This document shows, piece by piece, positions 22,641-33,725 of a stretch of DNA of 64,000 nucleotides. Source of the DNA: Dipteris shenzhenensis (taxonomy: Eukaryota > Polypodiophyta > Polypodiopsida > Gleicheniales); NCBI GenBank assembly GCA_047967505.1, contig CM106541.1; one strand, written 5' to 3'. Within the stretch, counting starts at the first letter, position 1. The number at the start of each line of letters is the position of its first letter. A program made the translations under genes and the position numbers. The notes under the pieces are model-generated. The model was not told the origin of the DNA. It saw only the letters and a program-made list of their open reading frames with translations, and made no database searches.

Positions 22641-24326
22641 AGGTAATACGCTATATTATTGTGTGAGAAACCTCAGAAGAGGTGAAAAGCAAGCAAGAAG
22701 TACAGCATGGCATAGAAATTCTTGATCGAGCATTGGAGTTTGGAATCTCTTGTGTTTTACAATATACTAGTACACGATGTACAATGCGGAGGAAGCGCCC
22801 ATAGAATTATTCCTCATAGAGATTTGAGGTAGCAGGTGTCTACTCACAGGTCCCAATGCACGAGCAGAGCTGAGGACGCTGAGGAGAAACTGGACATCTG
22901 ATACTTTCATGTAACCTAAGGACAACAACTGTGCGATTAGGCTATCACCGCACTGCACTACATAAGCCTTCCTTGGAGGTTCTACCCTCCTTTTCCAATG
23001 GAGGGGTAAGATTGAAGGTGGTGGTTTCTAAGTGGCAACTGGCAGCAATTCTCACCAAAGGTGGAGACACTGTCTCCATGGTAGAAAGCCTCATTACTCC
23101 ACTCTTAAAGGAAGTGTGAGAAGTGATTTATTTAGAGAGAATATCTTTTCCTAAAAGCCCACTTTGGAGAGCATACCTGAGTGCCTCTAGAGTCCAATAG
23201 CTAGCCAACTCTAAGGCAATGAAGCAACTCTTGCAAGGTAGCGCATCAAACTACAATGACTAAAACAGACCTTGACTGGCAAACGAACGTCATCGACTAG
23301 CATGAGACAACAACCATGGCCTTCCAACACAACAATCTACTCCAGGTGACGACTCCAACCAACACCAAGCAAAAACTCTCCAACAAAGCTCACACATGCC
23401 AACGACTCCTTCGGCAAGCAACTTTCAGAGAAAACCCCCATGATAGAAGCGACACCAATAATGGAACCTTCATCAGACGGAATCAATAGACAAAATTTGA
23501 TTCCTCTTTACACGTGGCACTATCTAACAATTAACATGTGGCACTCAACCTACCATGTCACTAGGTATCACGCAATGCCACATCATCATAGCCAACCTCT
23601 TTGCCACATTAGTATCCTCATCTACCATGTGGCATTCCCAATCTTATCTGTCACATCAACAATGGCCACCTCAACATGCCACATCATTAGTGCCACCTAA
23701 GCACACAATGCCACACAAGAATATTTTTTGTAATTAGCATATGAACATGCAATGCCATGTCATCACACACTGCCACATCATCATTTTGATAGACAAAGTT
23801 TGACACATTTCAAATGGCCGTAACTTTTGATCCAGAAGGAATTTGCCAGTGGTCCAAAGAAGCAAAAATGATAAGCAGATCATGCTCTAGGCATGAGCGC
23901 CTCATATCTACACTCTAGCTTATGCACAGGCTAGCAGCATTCAATCCTCTTCATCGGAACCACCTTGATCCATTGTAGCCACCTAGTACATTAAAAAAAA
24001 ATAACGAACTAAAATTAATTTTGCTGCATTTTTATGATCGACGTGTAGTCTAGATTTAGACTAGGACATCCTTAGAGATTGAATTCCACCAAGCCAAGTA
24101 AGCCATTGCCATATTACCCGATTAGTTCAGACCCTTCGGATCTATCATCGCACATTTGAAACTATCTTAGTCTCTTGGCATTTGGCAGTTCTGTATAGTA
24201 GTGACACTTGGCAAAGTGATCTTTCTCAGATTCAGGATTGTTGCATTCTTCTTGCATGCACATATGCCACCCATGTACAGTCATTTTTATTAACAATTCT
24301 TTGGCATTTGTTCCAAGACACATACA
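22641..24326. other. Gene-free stretch with clustered TGCCACAT/ATGTGGCA motifs
   Basis: Between about 23,515 and 23,785 the motif TGCCACAT, or its complement ATGTGGCA, occurs about eight times, often followed by CATCA. It stands on the 3' side of the gypsy gag remnant (minus orientation), where an LTR would be expected, but I could not align it with an LTR partner. No gene is seen. Confidence 0.45.
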
Positions 24327-26305
24327 TTAGCCATTAGGTGTTGTGGCCTGGCCATGAGTTGAAGCCATTAGTGTTGCCTCATTTGCCTCATGCGAGTGGT
24401 TATTGCTGGTACCATTTGAGAGAGTATCACTAGAGGAAGATGATGTTGCTAGGGAGGCTGTATCTTCATCCGACCCATCTTGGATGATGACCTTATTTTT
24501 TCCCTTCCCAATCTTCATTGCACCCTTGTTGCTTACTCGTGCTGGTTCAATTGCCTCTCTAGGTTGTGACGTGCTAGCTTTATTCCTTTTGGCTTGTCTG
24601 TGAAGCTCTTTATTAAGGGCTTTAGCTTGCAACCTCGTGATTACATTCAAGGATATTGATGACACTTGGCCTTTCTCAATGCTTAATAAGTTAAGGCTTG
24701 TGGAATTACATGGCCTTCTTATCGAGCAATCCTTAAAAAGATGGTCCACACCACACCTAGTGCATAATGGCGGTGGGACATATCAGAGGAAGCTAAGGAT
24801 TTATCCTATTGGGGCTTCTCCCTCATGTTATTCCCTAAGCGTATTGTCATCTTGCTACATAGCTTAAATGATGTGAGATTCATAGCAAACAAATGATCAT
24901 GCAACTTAGCATCTCATAGCCCTATGAGGAAGCATGGCAAAAGTTGCACATCACTCATCCTCTCGCGGGGTTCACATCACGAGTTTAGATGTTTAATCCT
25001 AGTGATATAGTCTCTTAAGGACTAAGTGTCCTTCTACTTCATCTCATAAAGCTGGTTAAGCAGGCTCCACTTGGGACCACTGGGGGCAAACCCCACAATG
25101 AAGGATTTACGCAATGTGTCCCAATTTATTTTCTCCTCAGGGTTTAAGGCTCTAAACCATTGTCCATCCTTGCCATCAAGACTCAAGCTAAAAGCATTGA
25201 CCTTGTCTAGATCCCCAATATCACCAAACTTTGTCACAGATTTGTTCAAACCTCTCAACATGGGAGACTGGGTCTCCTTCTCCTACAAACTTGGTGATTA
25301 GCTTGGAGACTATAATAGGCTTGCTCCTTGAAGGGTTGGTATCCCATCTTGGAAACATTAGTGGTGGAGCAGCGGCCCCCCTTCCTAGTGCTTTCACTAG
25401 GATTCTCATAGCTTCGTCTGTAAGAACCATTTGCGATATAGGAGGAGGTTGTGGAATTGTGGGCCATGTCCCATACATTGGTGGTCTTGATGAAGGGTTC
25501 CATGGATTTGATGACATGAGGTTGGGATGGGAGGATCTAGGCCCACTAGGCATTGGCATTGTGACTTGAGTCTAGACTGGAGGTCCTCTAGGGACTGGTA
25601 TGTCCCCTGCAAGCATAGGCTTATAAGGGACACTTGTTGGGTAGGGAATATTTCTAGTGCTTTTTGCTACCAGGGAGGCATCATAGGGGATTTTGAGGTG
25701 GAGGGTCTTAACTGTTGACCTTCGAGGTTACTCCTTTGGACCCTTTGCTCTAGATTTTGGGACCCTGGTGAGAAGGTGGGTCCAAATCCCTCCCCATAGG
25801 ATTGCCTATCATCAAAGAATTGGTATGACGTGGGTTGATTGCCATTAGGTATCATGGGACTTGGTTCCCTGAGTATTGCTTCTGACATCGGTGGTTGGGT
25901 TGGCATTTGAGCCTCTGACATTGCCCTAGTCTGTCCAGCAAATGGGTTTAGCCACTCTACTAGGTTTGTCAATCCAAACCTTCCCATGATATTGGAAAAG
26001 GTTTCCCTTAACGTGGCTACTATCGTAGATGGGGTAGGAGAGTGGAGATCAGTGGGGATGGAGTTCAGAGCCACTGGGGCTCTAACATTAGAGGGTTCAC
26101 CCATGTCTCTATCTTGACTCATGGACTCTTTTGAGCTGGATAATGCAACTACTGGTGGTGGTTCTTGCGATGAGTGAGAACCAACTTTTGAGCTTACTAT
26201 CCATGAGGATGCCAAGCTAGGTATGGAGGTCGACAAGATGGTATTTGAGGCACTGTCTTTAGGCTCAAGGTGAGCTTGTAGGACTGTTCCTGATCTCAAG
26301 ATCAT
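24327..26305 (-). pseudogene. Ty3/gypsy gag polyprotein, broken
   Basis: Starts at the ATG at 26,305 (MILRSGTVL) with a Pro/Ser-rich N-terminal part to about 25,667. The Retrotrans_gag domain follows across 25,559-25,034: a conserved VSHVERFEQ block, then AFSLSLDGKDGQWFRALNP and a WDTLRKSFIVGFAP block, where the WF and F residues are typical. A zinc knuckle CTRCGVDHLFKDC lies near 24,755-24,720 (C-X2-C-X3-H-X4-C, one residue short of the usual spacing). Frames change at about 25,670, 25,260 and 25,030. Gag forms the particle shell in intact elements. Confidence 0.75.
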
Positions 26306-26516
26306 GTGTTCATTGGCACAGTGGAGGCCCCAATTCTAGGTTGAGTCCACCTCGATGCGGGGTCAAGGGGCGGCAGCCCCTTGTGGCTTCCCGACACCAC
26401 AGCAGGGCAGGGTCCATGGACAGTGTCCCAATGGGTTGCGGGGGCAAATCTCATCATTTCTTGATTCTCGAGGTCCTAATTTTCTTGTGCTTTTTTCTTG
26501 ATTTTTGTGTTCCCAG

Positions 26517-27205
26517 AGCTATCCCTACGACCGTGGGGATAGGGCTATGGCAACGACTGATGAGATAGCAAGTCGGCGAGATAGAGCTATGACAACAACC
26601 GACAAGATAGAGCTATGGCAAAGAGTCAATGCATGTTTGACTGGTGGGATAGAGCTATGGCAATGACCCGTGGGGATAGCAAGTCGATGGGATAGAGTTA
26701 AAGCAACGATCGATGGGATAGCAAGTCGGTGGGATAGAGTTATGGTGATGACCCGTGGGGATAGGGCTATGGCAACAACCTATGGGGATAGGGCTATGGC
26801 AATGACTTGTGGGGATAGCAAGTCAGTGGGATAGAGTTAAGGCAACAACCGGTGGGATAGCAAGTCGGCGTGATAGAGCTATGGCGACGACCCATGGGCA
26901 TAGGGCTAAGCAACGAATGGTGGGATAGCTTTATGGCACTAGGTCAATGCAAGTTTGACTGACGGGATAGTTGATTGACAATAATTAATTAGGGCAACGG
27001 GTTAAATACTGACATGTGTCAGGTCGACGGAATAGAGTTAAGGCAATGACCAGCAGGATAGCAAGTCGGTGGGATAGCGCTAAGGCGATGGGTCAACACA
27101 AGTTTGACCGACGGAATAGAGCTATGGCAACAAGTCAATGCAAGTTTGACCGATGGGATACGACTATGGCAATAGTTGGTGGGATAGCGCTATTGCACCA
27201 ACCTG
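26517..27205. repeat. Degenerate minisatellite in the gypsy leader
   Basis: A unit of roughly 26-30 bases with core GGTGGGATAGAGCTATGGCAA repeats more than fifteen times over about 690 bp, with variants (GGGGATAGCAAGTCGG) and interspersed AAGTTTGACCGA blocks that form a higher-order pattern. A 167-codon frame starting at 27,016 runs through it and is most likely a by-product. Confidence 0.9.
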
Positions 27206-28149
27206 TGGGGATAAGAACATGCAATTTTGCCGACTGGTTTTTGATGATTCTTGATGATTTGGAAGTTTCTGTTCATATTTTTTGTGATGGGGGGATGCTA
27301 AACTACCTAATCCACCTCCTCAATGAAAAAAACTTGAAACAAAAAAAACATTTGAATGCCAAAATGCAAGATTTCTTGAGGGGTGAGTTCTACCACACAA
27401 AACCACTTCGAAATTTAGTAATATTCATCAATTTTGATTGTTTGGACATCATACACTCCTTAGCAATCTTACAAACTAAGTTCCTATCAACTCAAAACAC
27501 TAAAAAGCATAAAAAATAAGCTTCAAATGATTCAAAACGACTTTCCAACAAAAAATGACAGCTTTCCTAACTTTTTCGTCCAAAACTCTTAGTTCTGCAC
27601 TCTTTCCTCCCCTACAACTCCACTAACAAAGCTCCGAGTTAAGCTTGAAGTGTGCAATGGGTAGATAACAAAAGAAGACAAGTGCAATGCAAAAGCATAC
27701 CTTCATTCCCCAGCAATGGTGCCAAAAATGTGTGGGCCTCAGTGGTGGCTCACGTGTCACGGGGAGGTTAAAGAGATGCCGATGGAGCCTCCACTCCAAG
27801 CTACTCCATGTGAGAGCAATGCAAGGCACGAACCATTCGCAAGTGTCACTCAAGCAGCCTTCGGATTGTTGCAATGTGTTTCCATGAGAGAAAGAGGGAA
27901 GGGGGAGAGGGGAGAAGGGAGGGAGAAGGAGAAGGGAAGAGGAGAGTGAAGGGGGATGGAGTAGCAAACACAAGGGCACTACAATGGAAACACGGGAACA
28001 CCCAAAACACTCTCTTGGAAGAGAAGAAGGAGCTTGTATTCAAACTTGTGCAAACAACAATGAAGACCAAAGTCAACCATTTGGCCTTTAATACAAGTCA
28101 CCTTTTGAAGGGAGGGCAACCCTAATCTCTTTATACCACTCTCCCTTTT
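27206..28149. other. Gypsy leader/LTR flank, no gene seen
   Basis: Contains the PBS described separately, a purine-rich run at 27,885-27,960 and the putative LTR to the right of 27,729. I see no coding region. Confidence 0.4.
27708..27724 (-). other. Candidate gypsy primer-binding site
   Basis: On the minus strand this reads TGGCACCATTGCTGGGG, close to the TGGCGCC-GTTGCCGGGG leader string found after the 5' LTR of plant Athila/Tat-type Ty3 elements, with three transitions of CpG-decay type. It is preceded by TTTT and a CCCACACA end that would be the LTR terminus. Confidence 0.6.
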
Positions 28150-28732
28150 GATTCCATCCTCTTGTGACCAACATGATCCACTGTAGAATCAAATTCATCA
28201 GTACAACACCGAACTAACTCTTGCAAAGAATCATTTTCTTCTTCCAAAGCTTCACCAAAATCAAACCTCCTTGAAGCTTTTCACACCACCTCCAATAGGA
28301 ACCATCATGATTCTTTGTCGTCAGTTGCAATCCATCCACACGAATAAAACGGTTCATCGCACTTGTCAATGAAGACCGAGCCTTAACAAACAAAGGATTT
28401 TGGTAAATGTCAAAAGGAGCCTCTACAACACCCGTAGTAGCAACTCTACCATCTTGAAACCTACAAAGAATCCGATTGAAAGACTTGAACAATGCTACTA
28501 GGGATGCTGGCAGATACAAACTACCAGACCCTTTCTTCTTGCAAACCTGAAGCAAAAACCTAGTCAACATATCAGCAAGGATCTTGAGATCCAGCTCCTC
28601 GACCACATTCCCAATTATCCTTGTTGAAACTATGATTACCACCACCCTCCTCAGCTTCTCTTTCCAAGTTCTCATCCGAGAGGTGAAACCGAAGACTACA
28701 AAGGTCAGCACCATCTGCTACATTCACGGTAC
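28150..28732 (-). pseudogene. Unrecognised broken coding region, possibly a captured gene
   Basis: On the minus strand a 166-codon frame (28,714-28,214) has a protein-like composition: SLYLPASLVALFKSFNRIL, then VATTGVVEAPFDIYQNP, then AMNRFIRVDGLQL. Both ends continue better in other frames. The 5' part reads VNVADGADLCSLRFHLSDENLE in one shifted frame, and the 3' part continues FDFGEALEEENDSLQELV in another, so I infer at least two frameshifts. A possible acceptor (TTTTTTAG, exon start at 28,732) and donor (GGTTAGC, 28,812) would bound an 80-base T-rich intron, but the exon upstream carries a TGA just before the donor. I do not recognise the family. It may be a host gene fragment or retroelement sequence. 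Confidence 0.4.
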
Positions 28733-28812
28733 CTAAAAAACAAACATATAGACAATCAACACAACACACTTTACAAAAACCAAACACAAAATACAAAAAA
28801 ATGAATGCTAAC

Positions 28813-29440
28813 CCTCTCGATCTCAAAAATCCTCAGAAACAAAAACTCCACAAGGCGTAAAAGAATGCACTCTAGCATCCTCGTCAACATAGTCCACCAT
28901 AACAGCACCGGAACCAGTAGAATCTCCATCAAAAGCATCCCCTTGACTCAAACACAATGAAAACAAAGGAGCATACCCATAACCAAACAAGAAATCTACC
29001 AAGCTCCCCTAGAACCACACTCAAGCTGTCCCAATGTCTCCTGAAATCTACCTCATGCTCCATCGAAATCTCACTCAAATTCCCTCGAAAACTCCCGAAA
29101 TCTCCCCAGTAGTAGCTCACATCGATATGCCCACACAATAGATACCAACCTCATTCTTAGAACCTCCGTCATGCACTCGCAGAACCTATGTCCTGAAATC
29201 TCCATCAAACTCCCCAAAAATCTAACTCAAGCTCACCTATTAAAGTCTCCCTAAGCTCTCTCAACTGTAGCTCGAACCGATATGCCTGCACAATAGATAG
29301 AAACCTGACTCTCAAAACCTCTATCATGCACCAACCTCACTCTCAGAATCTGTGTGTCACAACATCCATCCTGCAAACCTCCGTCGCGCATATGCTTGGA
29401 CACAGAACCTCACCCTTAGAACCTCCTCGCGCAAATACCC
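28813..29440. repeat. Diverged tandem repeat, period ~156 bp
   Basis: A block reading GTAGCTC, then ATATGCC, then CACAATAGATA recurs at 29,112 and 29,268, with a weaker third trace near 29,340-29,420. CTCACTCT/AACCTC motifs recur through the stretch. 28,813-28,960 may include an upstream exon-like piece (VDYVDEDARVHSFTPCGVF on the minus strand). Confidence 0.55.
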
Positions 29441-29720
29441 ACCCAAGCTCACAAAATGAACAATGCATGCAACACTACATGCAATGAGAAGCCCCCAACC
29501 ACCACTCAAGCCCCATTGGTCTGTAATAAACACGTGGCACAAAACCAAACAAGCAATAGACACGTGGCACACAATCCCACAAAACAACTGCCACATGGCA
29601 CACACTGCCTCAAAACCACGTGCCACCAAACCAAACCCCTCGCCAAACCACCAAATTTGAAAACCTCCAAATTCAAAAGGTGGACGCTGCCAAACAAAAC
29701 TAACACGCGGTGGTCACAAT

Positions 29721-30134
29721 GTGAAAATGTAGATTAAAGTGTCTAAAGCATTTGTTCAATGACAAATCCGATATGAAGCAACAAGATTACTTGAGATTGA
29801 AGTAATTATACACGACCAATTCATCAACAACAAAAAGAGGCAAGGTCAAAATACCAAGGTGCCATGGGTATTTGCTAACTAAGTTTGGGGATACATATGT
29901 CAAGATCATGATTGTTAGCATGAAAGCCCCAATAAGACACATAAATTCTTTGAAGCTTAACCAAAAAAAGTTTCTAGTCACATAATTATAAATTCAAACT
30001 GTTTGTTTTATATGACACATCTCAATCACTAGTATTGATATGTAAGCTTCTTGTACATGCTACTATGTCTACTCACAATAACATTGCAATCTTACTTTTA
30101 ATGAAAGAGGTTAGGAATGGCATTAATAAGTTGT
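29721..30134 (-). repeat. Dispersed repeat, copy 2
   Basis: Reverse complement of positions 1-389. It carries a 64-codon minus-strand frame (29,981-29,787), hydrophobic and without a recognised domain; this frame is disrupted in copy 1, so I do not call it a gene. Just outside the left edge (29,520-29,635) there are four CACGTGGCA or near-variant motifs. Confidence 0.8.
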
Positions 30135-30242
30135 GCTCTTTTGTAGGTATGCACCTTGGGTGTCTCTATTTGCCACTAAGCTTGTGTATTTGTATGTAAA
30201 TTAGTTAATTGTTGGGTATCCTAAGCCCACTTAGCCTTTTAT

Positions 30243-30408
30243 ACACACACATGCATGCACACGCACTTGCATGTGTGCACACAGGCACACATGCACATAT
30301 GCAAATGTGCACACACACTACATGAATGTGCATACTCATGCATGCATGCACAGGCACATGCGCACATACATACTTGCATGTGTGCATGCACATGCATGCA
30401 CGCATGAG

Positions 30409-30452
<44 letters not shown>
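30243..30452. repeat. (CA)n and GCATGC-rich tract
   Basis: Alternating purine-pyrimidine sequence that ends in about 20 perfect CA dinucleotides (30,413-30,452), with a GCGCGCGC core just before. Reading frames in it are artefacts. Confidence 0.95.
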
Positions 30453-30454
<2 letters not shown>

Positions 30455-30894
30455 AATCTTAAGGACACTTCACGGATTCAACTACGGTCAAAAGCAAATG
30501 CCTTGATCAAAGAGCATAGCCAGGAAAGAAAGAGAAGGGAGTTGCTGATTTGAACAACGAATGGGCAAAGGATAGGGTGGTGGGGAGTGGCTCTTACCCC
30601 CCCCGTCAACATAGTTTACAAGATGCCCAATCCCCTGTAGTAGATAGTGCTATGTGGCAAGGAGGTGAGGCTACACTCTGCAACAACACAAGATGAAGGA
30701 CCCCAAACTGGTAGAGACCCAACCTTAGGAAGAGCTAGATGATAATGGCCCCACTATCTAAGACCTGAATGAGGAAGAGTTTGATGGCAACCGTCTTAAG
30801 AAAGGGTTACAGGACAAAGAACATAGGTCCATGAATGTGAAAGGTATCAAAAGGTTTGATACTATGTAATGGTACCTACTCCTCTGATGGGTAT

Positions 30895-31235
30895 GGCTAG
30901 GTGCAAATGCCTATAAATGTGGTGTGTAGTACCCATTCATCGTGTGACTTGCACCACATAAACTAATGCTTCCGTACTCTCACACATCATATACTATAAC
31001 CATTTTTTCACTCACCATTGTTACCCTCGATTATAATCACATCTAGAAATAAATTTATGAGTGATATGATCCCAAAAAAACAACACACCTTATTCCATTT
31101 GGAAAGAATACACTCAAGTAATAATAAGGAGCCATCAAAATCAATTTATAGTTTCCATCACATATTTGCAACGTGGTAACAGACATCACAACTATAACAC
31201 CAATAGGATATTACCACCTCCAATTCTAGAACCTA
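30895..31235 (-). repeat. Dispersed repeat family 2, copy 2
   Basis: Reverse complement of about 10,120-10,440, diverged. Together with the first repeat family, this means that both ends of the 29.7-31.2 kb region match distant sequence in inverted orientation. Confidence 0.75.
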
Positions 31236-32319
31236 AGTATTTGGTTTAAAGGCACATAGGAATACATTGTACAATGTTGTTAGAATGTAGAGGATTTCTT
31301 GCTATATTAGAACACTGACAACAAATATATTCCCAAAGATCACTAATATTTAAGACACATCCACAAGATTGTGCACACAAGTATACCAAAGAAGGCATAT
31401 ATAGATATGGAAAACAGAACTTCTTATAGGTAACAAATCAGTTTATTCTCCTCAAATGTGGACAAAACCATGCACAAAAGATGCCCTCAAGGTGCCTCAC
31501 ACCTATAGCCACCATAGGGTGGCTCAAGTAGAGTACCAAAAATTGGGATACTCTGGCTCCTAGGTTTATTAAACTCCATTCTATTTTGTTCTTGCCTTAG
31601 GGATTCAATTTATTAGGATGAGACATATGGCATCCCTCTTATAGAGCTTGCGCCTACCCACCCCCTCCTACTAATTGACTTGGGTTGTAAGGAACCTAGA
31701 GGCCCCTTTCTTCATCAGACCTAAACCTATGGGCCAATAACATATAGGCCAACCACTACTGCCACCACATCCCCCTTGCATATGCATACGTGCAATCCCC
31801 CCCCTTAAACCCAACCCCCCTACACCTGGGGGGGTGTGGGGGGGTGGCGTAAGGGGGAATGGGGGCCAAGGAAGTGTGCGTGAGTGTGTGTGTGTGTGTG
31901 GGGGGGGGGATGTGTGAAATCCCTATGCGGCTATTCATGTGGTAGTCAACTATGTAGTTAGTCCTTATGTGATGTCTTCATGCAACACTTCATATTGTGG
32001 TAGGTAGCATGATTCTTAGTATCCCTTGGTCCTTTAGCACAATACTTCATACAAAGATCACATAGTAGCCCTATCTAGCCCTTTACTCTTATAGGTGTCT
32101 GTACTTAAGGGCTCACATGTAGGGAGATATTTGATTAGGTGTGATTCTTATATTGTATCAAGTATGTGTAATCAAAACATTTTAGCTCAAGGCGAGAAAG
32201 CAGCCTCAGGTTAGGTAACATTATACTTGTGCTCGTATGAGTCAAACACATGTAGGATTATCAACATGCATCGAGAAGAGAAGAGCATGCCAATAAAAGA
32301 AGATGTACACAAGTAGGTG
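31236..32319. other. Gene-free stretch with a G-rich segment
   Basis: At 31,828-31,866 there are four or more runs of five to seven G separated by short spacers, followed by (GT)n and a G9 run to 31,909. This fits a plus-strand G-quadruplex pattern. No gene is seen. Confidence 0.6.
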
Positions 32320-32675
32320 AATCTATAAATGAAGATGAAAGGGGGTTAGTGAGCATTTGCATGATGATGCACCCGATGACTTGATGGATGCATATTTTGA
32401 TCCATGTGATGATGTCCTAGAAGATGAGTTTGTACAAGCAATTGACCACATGCCCATGTTATGACTCATGAGAAAGAGAAGCTAAGAGACTACATGCCCA
32501 TGTAAATGAATATGAGAGGGCGTTAATGAGCATTCTCATGATGATGTAACCAACAGCTTGATGCATGAATATTTTGACACACATGATGATGTCCTAGAAG
32601 ATGAGCTTGTACAATCAATAGACTAAATGCTCATGTTGTGACTCATAAGAAACAGAAGCTAAGAGATAAGTCCAA
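32320..32675. repeat. 177-bp tandem duplication with coding-like appearance
   Basis: The block around GAGCATT(T/C)(G/T)CATGATGATG, followed by GATGATGTCCTAGAAGATGAG, occurs at about 32,345 and 32,522. The 177-bp period equals 59 codons. The plus strand of unit 1 reads acidic protein-like sequence (DDLMDAYFDPCDDVLEDEF) before stops. I do not recognise it. Confidence 0.7.
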
Positions 32676-33542
32676 CCTATCTATTACATTGATTCTCTTT
32701 ATCTTAAATTTGCAACAAGCTATGCCTAGTTGAACATAAGTGTGAAAATATAAGTTAGGTAAGTGAAATGAATAATAATGGAATATATTTATTCTCTTAT
32801 CTTGAGGTGCTCCTCATTTCTATAGCAAGGTGATCAAAAATTTCCATGTAAATAAGGATTGAATAAGTAAATAAGGTCTTGTCCTCAATGTGCATAGAGT
32901 ACAACTCATTGGGTGTGGAGTACAACTCAATCCATGCATTTGAAAACGATTGTATATTTTGTATAAGAAATTAAAATCATGATAGAAAATGTACCAAGTT
33001 TTGTACATTAGAGAATAGGCAAGGCTTAGCAAGGGATACAATACCAAATAAGCTATTGCAATACATGGCTCATTGGCCTAACTTAAGGGTTGGCATGCTC
33101 ACAATTATTTGATGAATGATACATTGAGAATTTTAGTGAAGGAAAAGTCTTGGAACATATAGATAGAGATTAAAAAGATTTGATTATAAGCCACCCAATT
33201 TTCACCTTGAATTGGCAATGAAGAATGGTGTGTAAACCACTCTTTCAAAAAAGCATACATAAATGGAGGGACAATAATGAAAAACCTAGGTACATGTGGC
33301 TCCTGGATCCATTTCTCCTTATGAAATTAAAATTGTTTGTTGTATGAGTATGGGAACACCTTATCTCTCCTCAAGCACTACCTCTTGTTATGGCATTGTC
33401 TAGATAGATTGTTACTACTAGGTCATACATGTGTCACAAGTGTTCTCATGCCAAAGATACGATATATGTCTTGCTTTGGTATTGCCGATACTCTCACCTT
33501 TTTCTCAAGGAATAGACTCATTATCTTTGGCTTCACTTTCCT

Positions 33543-33725
33543 AGCAATCATATGGAATGCTTTATTTGGCACTTTGCCTACATCCGTACTCCTCTTTTTA
33601 TTACTCTAGCAATCATATGCACGCTTTTTTTTGCTACATCCTTGCTCCTCTTTTTCTTTACTTTGGCAATCATATGGGTGCCTTTTTTGGCTACATGCCT
33701 ACTCCTCTTTTGCTTTCCTTATAGA
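33543..33725. repeat. ~60-65-bp repeat, three copies
   Basis: GCAATCATATG followed by a T-rich block and CTACTCCTCTTTT recurs at 33,544, 33,609 and 33,666. The flanks (32,676-35,385) hold no gene that I can support. Confidence 0.7.

Larger units (their letters stand above)
24327..27732 (-). mobile_element. Ty3/gypsy retrotransposon remnant (leader + gag)
   Basis: On the minus strand: a candidate PBS at 27,724-27,708, a leader of 1.4 kb filled by a minisatellite, then gag (26,305 to 24,327). No protease, RT or integrase follows, so this is a truncated or gag-only element. Its gag C-terminus resembles that of the second gypsy remnant at 46.9-47.4 kb (shared NLLSI, SLNVITR and QAKAL blocks), so the two are related families. 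The Athila/Tat-like PBS context is suggestive only. Confidence 0.7.

Noticed and set aside
27016-27519. 167-codon plus-strand ORF (MSGRRNRVK...)
   Set aside because: Its first half is translated minisatellite; the second half is antisense to the gypsy leader.
27729-29700. Attempt to define a ~2-kb LTR for the 24-27 kb gypsy element
   Set aside because: Could not find a matching second LTR left of 24,327, so no LTR borders are called.
29787-29981. 64-codon hydrophobic frame in dispersed repeat copy 2
   Set aside because: Its counterpart in copy 1 is broken by indels; no family recognised.
30205-30553. Cys/Val- or Thr/His-rich ORFs
   Set aside because: Translations of the CA/TG repeat.
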